Source: Hirudo medicinalis | Taxonomy: Eukaryota > Annelida > Clitellata > Hirudinida > Hirudinidae | Direction of reading: 5' to 3' | Length of the DNA stretch: 64,000 nucleotides | NCBI GenBank assembly: GCA_011800805.1 | Contig: MPNW01000080.1 | Location: 26,460 to 90,459 of the forward strand | Shown: positions 27,357 through 40,800 of the stretch, in pieces | Position numbering within the stretch: position 1 is the stretch's first letter | Layout of the letters: each line of letters starts with the position of its first letter | The notes under the pieces: model-generated | What the model was told of the DNA's origin: nothing | What the model saw: the letters and a program-made list of their open reading frames with translations, nothing else | The model's database searches: none | Translations under genes and position numbers: made by a program

Positions 27357-28241
27357 AATCAAACATCTAGGCATTTCTTGGACTACTGAGTCACTTCTTT
27401 ATAGCTTTGTTGTTTTAAATGACTTGCTTTTAAAGCAATTTATAACCTTGCATAAAGAAATGTTGCCAAAAACCGCGAATAATAGACGATTTAAATACAT
27501 TTAATTTGATGATGGCTCCCAAAGAATAATTTAATTTTCCGGTAACTTACTGCTGCGTGTGCAATCGTCAGTATTTTTCCAGCATGTGCATGTGGGATGG
27601 ACTTTCTGATGGTGGCCACTCAAGCATTTTGCTTAATAAATGTGAGGGAAGTCAAACGAAGGACCACTTGCTTACTTACATTCAATGCTATCTGATGCTT
27701 CATGTCTGTGATAATAAAAGCTTGCTGCCGTGCGATGTTCGCTTTGATTGTTTTAGTAACTCGATCTTAGAGATGTTTGTCTTGAAGACGGATCGCGTGT
27801 TGGTTGTCCTAATAACTGAAATTAGTCGGTGAAGCGATAAAACTTCTCTTGCCGTCACATATTACTTTATTCAAATTTCGTTTAAATTTACTGGTGTAGT
27901 CTTTTTTTTAAACAAAAAAAAAATCTTTTAAAAGCAATTTCGAAGAAAATGTCAGTGGCTGTCGCTAAGAGAGATCAAGATCTCTGTTGGGTCAATCTGC
28001 TGGGGTCACCGATTGGAGTTTGCGACGTCTCCAATCTATAAAATGCAAAATTGTGGCAAGAATTAATGATTAAATAAATAACTGGCATCCAATTATTACT
28101 GATTTAATGATGCACAATGCATCAAAATATTTTAGGAGCACGATAGAGTCCAGCCTGTGGTCCCAGGGTCGATTTTAGGTGGCCCCCGGAGCGTGCGAGA
28201 TATTTGCAAGACTTTATTAATATAAACACATTATCACGATA

Positions 28242-28343
28242 AAACTCCTGCTAAGGAATTTTAAAAGAATTTTAAATAACGAAAGTAGTAAAATGTAAAA
28301 AGATAAAAGCTGTGAGCGGTTTGATAAAGCCAGAATTCTATCG
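28242..28343 (+). repeat. 102-bp perfect direct repeat, copy 2
   Basis: Same 102 bases as 27255-27356, offset by 987 bp. Perfect identity means a recent duplication or an assembly join. Confidence 0.95.
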
Positions 28344-28536
28344 CGAGAAGGGTTTTCATGTGCAGTAGAACCAAATATGATAGAAAACTATAGCAGGCAT
28401 TATTCCGTTGATGCGAAGATAAGGAGACTAATTTGATTCCAAAAAAGAGAATTTGAAAAAGTTTTTCGACAGTCGGGTTGAAGTAACATTTATCTTTAAA
28501 TGTAATCTTGCTTTTAGCTAACATATAGAAATCACG

Positions 28537-28990
28537 GAACTTTTCCAGATAAGCCCCGCCAAAAAGTTAACCCCAAAAAAGATTATAAAAAAGAGGACAT
28601 GAAGCTTGTACTTTTAGTTTTTATTGAAGAGGGTGAAATTGGGACATGTCATTAATAATTCGCATGAAAAGGTCCGTATTTCGGTACCTTTGCCTCCAAA
28701 ACGAACTCAAACAAGTAGCTGGTTTGTGTGAGCTCCAGTCGTTGGATTCACAAAGTTTTCGGTATGATTAACGTATTGCCGTCTCCTTGTCATGAACGAG
28801 AGCCGAAAGCGTCAGACAGTTCATTTCAGGTTTTACGTCCGAACGTAGAAAATTTTTTCACAAAATGAGCCTAGAGGCGGGTAAGGAGTTGTTTTTATGG
28901 CGCGCGTTTAAATATTCAAAAAGTGGCGGGGCTTAACTTTTCGCGCGTGCACTTTTTGCATTAGTGGCAGGGCTTATCTGGAAAAGATCC
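28537..28990. mobile_element. 454-bp non-autonomous DNA transposon (MITE) with 9-bp TSD
   Basis: The left end has CTTTTCCAGATAAGCCC and the right end carries its reverse complement, giving inverted repeats of about 22 bp (mismatches in the outermost bases and one inside). The element is bounded on both sides by GAAATCACG in the same orientation (28528-28536 and 28991-28999), a 9-bp target duplication. No transposase is encoded. A 9-bp duplication suits Mutator-like elements, but that is inference. Confidence 0.8.
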
Positions 28991-29533
28991 GAAATCACGT
29001 TCATTAGGAGAAATTATTTTTTGGAAATACATCTAAGAAAGTTTGACGAAAAATATGTGAACCAAGATGAAGTCGCGAACGACATTCCTTGAGGGAACAG
29101 TTTGATAGAACCTATTTAAAATTGTATTCAATTGAGTGCTGTGGTCCCAGATAATTCCTCACTCACTCAGATATACAGGTATTAGCTGTCAATACCACCC
29201 TCTTTGTATAATTGAAAATCATAAAACATTGCAATTACTAAAGTAGATTGGAATAATTTTTTTACGAGCTTCATCATTGTTTCCTGAATGATTTCCAGTT
29301 TAATTTAATTTTGGACATACGACCGTTGAATTTTCGTGTATGTACTTGAGTTAGTCTGCTGACATTTAAGCTTAAGTCAAACTCTTGCCATGAAATTGTT
29401 CACGCATCATGCTTTCTTTGATTACATTTTCTTGCTTTGTTCGATAAAGACTTTCTTATGAAAAAGAACACTTGAGGCAACTCGTTGAACCACGAGCGTC
29501 GATAGCCACAAAGTGAGAGACATTTGAATGCGA

Positions 29534-32500
29534 TTAACTTCCAAACCTAAAAATAACATTTCGATCCTTTCGTCCAATCAACTTGAACATGAAATTGGGG
29601 AAGGGCATGTCGTTATAACCTATATATATATATATATATATTCCCCAAGTATATATATATATATATATAACTCATTTATAAGTTTGCTCAAGACGAGCAA
29701 ATCACAAATTAACGAAAATGATTAACATAATGAAAAAGTATAATATAATAAATATTTAAAGCGAATATATAATGTGACAAACAACTCACCTTTCTTATAG
29801 AAAAAGCGTGAAAAGATGACCCACTTAACCACAATGAAGGTCATTAGAAAGACCACTATATTCAAGTAACACCACTTTTGTTGGATTAGCCGTTTGGTGT
29901 CAGAAGCATGATAAATGGTTAATGAACTTATCAACACGGCTTCTCTCAAAGAACGCAGTCTGTAATAGCTGTAAATTACCATAATAAATAAATATGTGCA
30001 TTCTCATCATAATTTAATTAAAATATACGCTTGGAAGCCAAATGAATTCTGACGTTGACTGCTTAGCAAATAAAACCGTAGATCTGTTGAGGGCCCCCGA
30101 GACGGGGAACAGGGGGGAGGCAAGTGCCCAGGGGCCCGGCAATTTCTGGGAGACCGCTTGGGTTTTAAAATATTAAAGCATTACGAGCCTTTTTTTTCCA
30201 TTACCAAATTAACATAACATAAGGGCCAGAAATTTCTGTCGGTGGTCCTGGATGTCTAATCAAATTAGTATCAAGTAGACTTTAGTCATCTTAAACCAAT
30301 ACAAATATTTGTAAAATTAATTAAGGTAAATCTGTCGAGAACCAAGATGTCAACCTAAAGGTCAGTTTGCTCCTGACCTTGCACACACCATCTTTAATGT
30401 TGACATATTCACTCGTAGTAACGTCCAAATGGACAGCCTCAGGGGCGCCTGACCATTTATCTGGCTTCTACTTCCAAGAGCGATTACGATTATGTTTAAT
30501 TATCGCTCTTACTTTATTGATTTTCATTTATTCTTTTCTAGGGTTGTTTTTTTCTTTTTTAATAATAATCTTAGAGGCCGAGGCCTCGATCTCATAATAA
30601 AAGATAGCCAATAACAATAACATTAATGTGTTTTAGAAATAAATCAGAAACATAAGTTTAAAGTCCAAATGTGATGCGATATGCCTTGAACCAAGGTCAA
30701 TTAGGATGCAGCATGCCATTCATTCTTACCTCTTGAGGTGCCAAAGCATACTGATTCCATGTCCAATTAAGAGTATGAAGACCATTGTGTAGGCCTGGTG
30801 CAAGTGGGTAAAAGATTCATTCCAGTAAAACCTCCCCAATTGTAACTTGTGTGCAATGAACATAATGGGTCTTAGCAGTGTGAAGAACACAACCATTATG
30901 TACATGGTCGACTTCAGCTGCCAGGAAAGAAATAAATGAAGACACTTCATAGTTGCAATTTCAAATAAACAAACCCCCATTTCAAAGACATCCTGTTCGA
31001 ACATTGAGTACAACAAGTAATCAGTTATTTTTCAGTTCAAGTCTTTGTATTTAAAAAACTGACACTAAGCATGCGATGTCATAATAGAAACAACATTAAA
31101 GGAAAACACAACCGACGACGCCATTAGCAGCTGACAACAATAAGCAATGAAATCCTGCTCACCCTTTCAGCAATGGTACTAAAAGACACGTTGAAGAACA
31201 TGGAACGACTTGTGAAGATTTCGTACGGCTCCTGGAGACTGATGATGATGGACAGCATGAAGAGAAAGGAAAAGACAAGCGATAGAGACTGAATTGAGAG
31301 GCGAAATATGATTACAAAGGTGTAGACGCCGTCATAATAAATGTGCAAGAGGTAGGTGATGATCAGGAGGAAAGTCAAGCCGAGAAAAACGCAGAAGAAG
31401 ATGAAAATCTGCCTCAGCTCAGAGAAGCTGTAAAACTTTCTACTGAGAACCTGCAAAATGGAATGATTTAAACTGATGACGTAATCAACGTTTAAAAAAT
31501 ATTATTTTGTTATCATATTTATAACAATTATTGCTATCATGTTTGATGTGTATCAGTTCATTAGTTATGGGGAAATAATTGAAGGTTAGCAAAAACATAA
31601 ATAAATTAATAGCTAACAAAAACAACTGCAACCTCCACTTTGGTTCTCAGTCTTCCTGAGTGAGTGTTGACAGTTGCCACGGTGAACATGGAGAAGACGT
31701 GTACTTCAGGAGTGTAGAGGAAGAGTTTGAAGGCCAGGCCTTTGACGTTCTTGTGGAAGGAACTCTTCATGACGACATTCTTCAGTAGTCTAAAGTTCTC
31801 CGTTTTATTGCGCGTGAAGCAGAAAGACCTCCATGAACTCGGTTGAATTTCGTCGAACATTATCACCAGCGAATCTGCCATAACGATGAACGACTTATGA
31901 AGGTCGTATGAACTAACAATTGAATAATATGATGCCTTCAAAACTCGACACAAAGTAATATTTTAATGTAACATTACAACCATGTAATATTTTATATGCG
32001 ATGTGAAGCTATTAAAGATATCCAAATTGACAGTTTCATCCATCTTTAACGAGGAACCATCCACGAAATAATGTCAGCCGTCATTAAAAGCATCAACAAC
32101 AGCAACATCGATATATCAACAAATCTCTGCGACCCTTCTTCGTCATAACTTTTACATCATAACGACAATATAAAGCTTAATGACAAAGCAAATTGTCAAG
32201 ATAATTACACTTGTATGCTGCAAGGATTTTGAGGCAAACTGCCTTCAAAGCAAACGTGACATTGTTGGGAAGGGTGAATATGGTGTCCAGAAAGTCTTCA
32301 AAAGAGTTCGCTTGCACCAACTCAGTCAATTCCTCGTCAGTGACGTTGCTCAAGAGGAATTCCTCCAACTCCTCCTTGTCTGTACCATTCTCTTCTTCGG
32401 ACTCGTTGGTATTGCTGTAAATCTGCTTCATAACCACGTCCTCGATGTATGTCCAATAATTTTCTTTCGTGATTATCTGTCATATCCGAGACAATACGTA

Positions 32501-34829
32501 GCTTAGAGACATACAGGGTTTAAAGGGGAAGCAATGACCTTCACCTGTCTGGTCTGCTCTTCCTTAAAACTGCGAATCAAAAAGCCGTTCACTTCTCGTA
32601 CTCCAGACGAAGGACCGACGAATCCGAAGATGCAGAAGGACACGAGGGCAGATAAGAAAACGAGAGCAAAGAACATGTCGACGTAGCGACTCATGGAAAC
32701 AATCTTGTGCAGTCTGTACTTTCGTGTGAAGGACGTGAATTGGTTACGCATGGGTCTCTTGTACTTGATGTTCTTCTTTCTAGTGGCGATGGCGTCTGCT
32801 AAAATAAGACCGCTAGCGTCGGCCAGCTCTGCAAGAGTTAACGATTGCATAGAAAAGTTTTAAGGTCGCAAAAATCAGAGAAAAAATCAAAACCTCTTCT
32901 AACAGTGTAGAGAATCTTTTCTGTATTTACGACTTCTGGATGTATTTCGGCCTTAACGACGAATGAAAATATCAACACTGTCAGGGCAAACTCGACGGAG
33001 TCTGCCACCACAAAATTAACCACGAATGATATGAAAAGCATTTCTTTCCATTGATGAATGTGGTCGGAACTTTTCTATAAAGAAATGTGTATTTCTATAA
33101 AAATTATATTCAAATTCACTTATTTCTTTTGGGAAAGGTGAATTTTTTTGGCACATCATCATTATAGCACTATAGTTTCTAACAATATTTTGCAAATTAA
33201 GCAATATTATCAATAGGTCGCCTAATATCTTTATATCAGAGTATCGAATGACTTCTTATTTACACAATTTTCCTAACATTTGATTTCTAATTCTCACAAA
33301 ACTCATTAAAGGCCGATTGTCTGAATTGTCCATTAATCATCAACATCCACAACCAAAACTTTTATCGAAGTAAGTTGCTCGAATGAATATATAAAATGAG
33401 ATGCATTGTCGACTTACCGAATACGAAAGTGCAAAGATTAGGAGTGAAATGATGCATAAGATGGAGAGAATGAAAAAGACACCGGGTGTGAATTGACGTA
33501 AGAAATATTTCGCCTTCAAATAAAAAAGATTCCCAAACTTCTTTTGACCAACTTCCACATCGTCAACGCTCACGTCGGCGTCTGAAGCAGAAAATGTCCT
33601 TCAAGTTTTTTTTATTATATTATCAATTTTCGTGGACGTTTTTATTTTTTTTAATAAACAAAAGGCAATTGAATGTCAACGTGTTGGTTGCACCACTTGG
33701 AAACGTGGTAGTAGAAATGCATTTAGTGAGAAAGTAGCAGATCATATCTGATAATCAATGAATTGAAATAATTATTATAAAAAATAATTGTTTGGAATCT
33801 GATGAGGACGGTCATTCGCCTTTACGTGAAATTCAAATTTTCGTTAAATGTATTTATTTTCTTATGATTATCAAAAGGAAACTTATTTTCCACGTTCGAC
33901 TGCAGGATATTTATTCATTACGAATGAATTACCTCGAGGTCTGACAATGTGCAGCATGACCTTCAAAACGTTATTGATGACTTTAAACGATGTTATTTCA
34001 ACCTGTTAGGATATGAGTTATCTTCAGAGAGATGTTAAGTTGTGACTATCACACTAAATATAAATAAATATGTATTACTCATAATATCATGTTCAGTTAT
34101 TATTAATTTAATTACTAGTAATCACATACACGTAAACACAAAAGATTCATGTGCTCTTTTACACATTTTCTTAGAACTCAGGATCGGAAGTTTTGTCATA
34201 AATTTAAAATTGTTTAACATTAAAAAAGTATCTAATATTAGTTTCACCATTCGCGCAACACTACCGAACTCTATTTGCCATCTTTACTTCTCACAAACAT
34301 ACGAAAATTGATTTTGACATTAGCTTTTATTCTCTAACTCAAACAAATGTCATCTTATTTTTTCAGTTGCTCACCCCTCGCTGGATTCCCAAAATGTTGT
34401 CTTTGGCAAAGACAATCGGATGAGGCTGCCACTTCATAGTAAGCAGTGCCAAATCAACAAAGAACGTCACGACACTAGTATACAAAATGGCAAACAGTGC
34501 TGCAAAATAAATGTTTATGAAACCACGTAAATCCTACATGGCAAAATTCATGGAAAGTAATGTCCACGTTCTCGTCGTGGATATCCAAGATATAGAATTG
34601 GACAAAAGATGGATGATGTTACGAACCATTCACTATTACTGTTCCTTGAATCCCTGCAATATTGACGTACAACAGACCTAATTCAAATCCTTTCCCGAGG
34701 GTGAAAAGTGTAATCAAAGCTATAAAAACTATTCTGAAGGTGTAGCTAATCACTCGGTCGAATCTGGAAAGTCTGTCAATCCCAGACATGAGGAATATGG
34801 ACAAGAACCTGTGCTTATACTGGACATAT
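29534..34829 (-). other. Polycystin channel half: TM2-TM11 and extracellular TOP domain
   Basis: Exons 28-39. Hydrophobic segments appear in exons 28, 29, 31, 32, 33, 36 (two or more), 37 (two) and 38. Between exon 33 and exon 36 lies a TOP-like domain with YWTYIEDVVM and FKLFLYTPEVHVFSMF, the counterparts of PKD2 FWxxxE and its VYNANVNLF strand. The domain carries an acidic Glu/Asp-rich insert. The C-terminus after TM11 is short (KLIGRKDRNVIFRFGS), with no coiled coil or EF hand seen. Confidence 0.72.
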
Positions 34830-37800
34830 CTGAAACGATAATTAAGAGCGACTTGGGTTTATAATTAGATACACTCCAACCAACGCACAGACAACGGCAT
34901 ACTGCAATGCATGACATTTAATATTCAAATTGCGATAGGCTTTATTTATTATTAAGCTACACCTTTTTTTGCATTTATAATGCATGGTTTTCCATGCCAT
35001 ATTTCTAAGCAGTTGCTTAAGGCGGCTGACATTTTTATAAATTTTTATAAATCCTTGTTGACATAATAGATTTCTTAGACGACCCACTATCTTACGAACA
35101 TGACTTGATTGATAAATAAAAAAAAAATATGAATGTTTTATGGACCTATAAACATTGTGAGGGAGCAGATTGTTGACTTTATGGAATTCTTCGTAGGTTA
35201 CAATAATACAAAGCAGGGAGGATTTCCAGTCAATATTGTTGATGCCAACCCAAGAGTAGCACAAGAAGTAATACGAGGATTGGGTTTGCAGGTCTATCAC
35301 TTTAATGTCGTGCACAAACCTGACACGAACAATTTCAACTAATAATTTACGTATTACTATTTATTATTATAAAATTACTTTAAAAAATTTTTTAACAACA
35401 ATGATGGTAATATGACCAACGCTCTATTGTTAAATATTTGATAAAAATTCATCTTTTTTGCAATTTCAATTTTTTTTTGCAAAGTAAATGTTACAAGTGC
35501 AACTCTAGGTTACCTAATTACACATTAATTGTGTCAAATAACATTGAAAACATAACAGTGCATCAGTGAATCATGTATCAAACTCATTATAACTTTGAAT
35601 TGCAATTCTAAATACACTGTGTAGTTGTACGCAAGATCACAATGAAGCCAAATTGAAGTCCTTGCCAATTAGAGACGCTGTCCACGCCCCTATGCCACAT
35701 CTGAAGTATGAGAACATGACCAAGACTCGTTTTTGACCTTATAATGAAGCAATTTTTGCTTCCTCTTCTCAAGACAGGGAAGAAAGAGTTTTTTAAACAA
35801 CTCGTAACTTTCTGGTTCATTGAACCTATCCATTAAAATCATTTAGCCTTTAATAAAAGCGTAGAGGTGCCGAGTTGTTAATAAGATGATGCAACCTTAA
35901 TGATTCATAATTATTCCAACATGAGGACATTAAAAGAGATTTAACACATTCTAAACTACTGTTTAAGTAATAATGAAAATTATAACAAAGTGTTAGCAAA
36001 ACAAACATCAAAATCATTTTAAAAGCAACGACAAACCAATCAAAGTCAGGAAAATATTGGAATATGCCCCTGCATTCATGATGTTGCCAGTATTTATGAT
36101 GACCAGGTAACAATGCAGACCCCTTAAAGGGTTATCACCCAAATCCACTGGAATGCACTGGCGATTGATTTAAATAAGGTCAATTGTAAACTTGTTAACG
36201 TTTTTATTATTCTGCCGATATACAACGGTATACAACTTAACAGACAAATGTAAAATGTAAATGTACTTCATTTATATAGCGTCAGAGGCGCTTCTTTTAA
36301 CCGTTTATATAGCGCTCCTTCCCAAGGGCGCTTGAGGCAGTGCAGGGTGGGTTCCGAACACGACACATTACGACTGCTGCCATTACCGCCGTATGCAGGA
36401 ACGTAACCCATTCGGCCAACCTGCACCCCAACCAATGTTCCTCTGAGCTGTGATGTGCTAGCGTACATCATTTTGCTTCCCAACGCAAACTTTTCGAAAC
36501 GGTGTAAATATAATGATATAAATAGTAATGATGTAAAATAAATACACATAAATTTAAATGAAATAATTTCAAGTGTTCAAATCTAAAAGTTGTCCTGACG
36601 ATTGGTGTATTTTTTATATAGTGTTCCACAATCTCTTCAAATCTGGATACATTTTAAATTCTTTATATCTTGATTACCAGCTCAAATTTTGTGCAATCAA
36701 TTAGATTCCCTTAAATGGAAATCAATGCAAAAATACTTGAATTTGTCACCTCTACTTCGGCCCGACCATCAGCAATGGCTGCCCAAAGTCCAACTACTAG
36801 TCCTACAAGCCACACCAAAGCAACTAATAATAGACCAAAGAAGTTCTTATCTTTTGCAAAGTCAGAACTTAAATCCGTAGGGATGGACAGTCTGTATGCC
36901 GAGTATTCATCCGCAAGCATGTACTGGCAGGTTGAAAACGTATCATTTTCCATGATGTTCTATTTAGCAAAATAACAAAATAAATACAATAAATACAATA
37001 AATAATTTAATGTAGTGAATTAAGTAGACCGTAGTTTGAAATGACAGTCACTAATAATAATTAGTATTAATAATAATATTAATACTGGAAAAGACTTTTC
37101 CGCTTTCTTAATATTTCCATTTAATCTGACTTTAAAGACCAAATCTGCAAAGACTAAATGTCTTTTATGCTCCACGTAAAATTTTTGGAGTGGGTTCCAT
37201 GAATTGCATACTTTTCCTCGAAGATCTCAAGCACATGTAACCATTCATTTCAGTGCTTACATCTTTTTCATCGCTGTTCCTTATTGAAAACCTTTTATAA
37301 CGATAATGAGCCCGAATTTGATTTAAATGGAGTATGCATGCTTGAGTATGCTCCAATGAAACTAAGACGAATGTCACGGGCAAAAGCCAACTCCTTGGAG
37401 GCAACCTTCGGTACTCGTCAATATCCCCAACCCTACCCAAAACCCTGAAAAACCGTGAACTGACGAAATTTGCCCTCCGCGAGGTGGCTTTTGCCATTGA
37501 CTTCTCCAGGCACTATTCAAGAGAGAGGGTGGTCTTCCTTGAAGAGAATGGGTTTGTCTGGCCCCGAAATTGAGCAAGTTTTCATCCTTGTCTGACTGGA
37601 TTCAGACTGTTCCAGATATGACCACTCATATCAACAAAACTACATGAATCTCCTTGAGATGCATAGCATTGTCGGCCCACTCTCAATAGATGCTTGGAGG
37701 TCTTATAATTACTTATAAACTACAATACTTACTTAAATTCTTTTGTACACATTTCACACAATAATACTTTAAACAAATCTGCTCCTGGTTCTCTTATTAG

Positions 37801-40800
37801 ATATTATCATTATAGATAGAAGTCTGTATTCCATGTCTTGGAATATAGTTTGATCTATTGATCTGTGATTTTCTTACTCTAAATTACTTCCAAATTCAGC
37901 TGAGTTATAGAACTATTAAATCAAAAGGTAATAAAGATTACTTAAGACAACAAAATCTAGCCTTGCATCCTTGAAAACTCCAATTGCCGACCGATTCCTT
38001 GTAAGAAAGACATGCTAACTTGCTGACTAAAAAGCTAACGTTGGCTGAGGCGGCCTCAAATATGTTTTCAATGGAAAGAATGACCTTGAAAACATTTGTC
38101 ACGTATTCCGTCCTTTGCACTCTGGTTTTATTCGTCCAAACACCTGTTCCTGCAAATCTGGTTAGAATTGCAAGAACAACATTATCTGATATGATTAGCT
38201 GCTTCAACCTTGAATGTTAAAATGACAAATTGCGGATTTCCGCAAGAGTGGGGGAATCAGGCCGAAAGTGGACAAATGGGGAGGGGTGTCAAAAATGATA
38301 AAGTTTTGTGGATCATGAATGAACCCTCAAGACATAAAACACTTTTGTTTAAAATGCCATCAGAGCAAAAGTATCTTCAGTCAATTAGTTTGATGAATGA
38401 TACAACATAATATTGTAATATTGTCTAACAGATAATCGGATTTTAGCTTTCTGTGGCAGCTGACTTCCAGTGATTTATCATCATAAACTTCCACTGATTC
38501 TGGACACAGGAACACGTTCAGTTGAGCATTGTGGATGACCATATCCGGCGAGTGAAATTGCACAATAATTTCTAATTCAAATATGCTGGTACCATTGGAA
38601 ACCAAATTTGAGCTTGCTAAAGTTATCCGGGCGGAGTCGATGAGGAAGCCGTGAAAAGAGTGCTGTTCTTCGGAAATCAACGAATAGCCAATCTAAGAGC
38701 GCATGAGAAATACATCATCGACCATAATAAAACATACATGCTCCTTTAAATAATAGTTTCATTTTCAATAAAAATATAAATCTCGATCTTCTAATGTTAA
38801 ATGGCGCGAAAGTTAAACTCATAAAGCAACCGACAAGAAAGTTTGCACACTAAATCCAAATCAACTTAGTTATGCAACGGACTCTAATCAAATAAATAAA
38901 TAAAATTAAGTGAGGATGTGTGCTCCCGCATGGTCCAATCATTAGACTCTAACGGTTAAGACTTCCGCCTCTCACGATGGCAGCACGGATTCGAATCCCG
39001 TTGCGGGAGCACCGTCCTAATCGTCCAGCTATGCAACGGACGTTAATAAGCAATTTTATTCAAGTGAGCATGAATTATGTTGACTAAGAGTAAAGATGTC
39101 TAAAGATCCAATGACTTATCTAGACCTTTTGATAATCCAGGAAAATATATGGAATCCTATTCTCTTTAAAATAGCCTCGTTCAAAAGCAAAAGTGCCTGA
39201 TGGTTGATTGACGAGTTTGATTTAACAAAACAAGTCCTTATTTGAAACTTTTAGGTGCATGTCAACCAACTGACGGCTGGTATATCTAACGTTCAAAATC
39301 TTCAAGTTTGTAACTAAATAGATTTTCTTAATTTTCTCCGCGGTAACGTTAAATTGATTGGCCGACTTTAATTGATTCCATAATTTCAACCACCGATATT
39401 AAATCAACTTCCTGGCTTGCGATTTACATCTTCTATTGAATAATATGCATTCTGGTATTTAATTAGCATAATATATTATTTTACATATTCTGTTACATTT
39501 ATATTATACTTTTATACGACCGGCGGTTGTCTTGCTATTTCCATGGTAAAAATGTCGAAAACACGATGAAGGGAGTGGATGCATCAATCGTCGACTTTCA
39601 TCAGAAAGTGGAAATAAATACTGCCATTAGCTGATGACACGAATGACTAGGGACAGTATTTAACAATCAGTAATGTTTACAAAATTGTAACCCAACCCAG
39701 TTTCAGTAGATTTTTAGTCATTAGATAATTTAGCCAGGTTGCCATTGCTTGATTCAAAACAGAGGCTACGCAGCTTCTAGAGACTCAGAAGTAGCAGAGT
39801 AATGAAGCGTTAAATACTATTAAATGAATCATTAAATGAACGGAATAATAATCAGTAAGAAATGAATGAATAAATGCCCTGAATCCATTCGGAGGGTCAA
39901 CTTTCCGAGATCCAGATTTCAAGTGCATGATTAGTGGAACGAATTTGAACTTTATTTCATTGTCAATCATTTCATTGAACACCAAACAGGAAATCTGTTA
40001 TTATAAAACCACCATTAAACTTCTGAAAATATGAAATATGAACGCAGTACAAATTATTCTTCAGCGCCTCTCGCAATATCAAAAACAAAAACCTAGAAAA
40101 ACTGAAATTTGTTACATGCTCGAGAGAGCTAATTACCAACAAAATTATCACTTACTAGTTTTTTTTTGTTAGTTTAGGTTTAAAATGTGTGCGAGATTAA
40201 AAATTTAGATTTAAATCTACTTTAAACCTAGGCAGAACTATTGAGCTGAAATGAGAAAACATTTAATTATTTGTTTTACATTAAAGATTAATCGAGATAT
40301 AAAAAATGAAGGAAAGAAAAATGTTCGTGTGAGAAAACATCCGCCAAGGAACCGTTTTAGAAAATAACTCGGACCAGCAGAGAAACATTGACAAAGAGTT
40401 TTCATTTTGAGCACTTCGCGGTAGCGATGTCACGCTTAGGCAGCGTAAAGAAATGTAGTTTCATTGTGAATGACAAACGCTCGATGAATTTACAATGCTA
40501 ACCTCGATCGTAAAATTTGCAGCCGGCGCAAGGAATTCAACTTTGAAAGGTCTTTGAACGATCGATGGTATGACAACGAGCTCACCTACCGTTTTACCGT
40601 GGATGTGCAAAACAAACACTTTCAAGAAGTCCATGGACATGGTAACGTCTCGGTCCAGTACGGAGACACCTTCCAAAGTAAGCTTCGCGGTATCTTTTAT
40701 CATAGTCTTAAATTTGCTCAGACTGACCTTAAATAATGAAGACAAACATAACATTGAAATACAAATAAGAGTACTTTGAGAACTGTTAACGACTAAAGCT

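Larger units (their letters stand above)
26988..29533. other. DENND1 3' UTR and intergenic repeat-rich block
   Basis: After the DENND1 stop come AT-rich 3' sequences with AATAAA-type signals (for example near 27634 and 27711). The block then contains a 102-bp duplicated segment and a 454-bp inverted-repeat element, listed separately. DENND1 (+) and the polycystin-like gene (-) converge here, so both 3' ends lie in this stretch. Confidence 0.5.

Noticed and set aside
37374..37577. Reverse frame MLNFGARQTHSLQGRPPSLL between GPS exons
   Set aside because: Lies in the intron between phase-consistent exons 22 and 23; no splice signals that keep frame.
38922..39011. Functional tRNA-Glu(CTC)
   Set aside because: Extra D-arm sequence, adjacency to a retroposon tail and a second degraded copy indicate a SINE.
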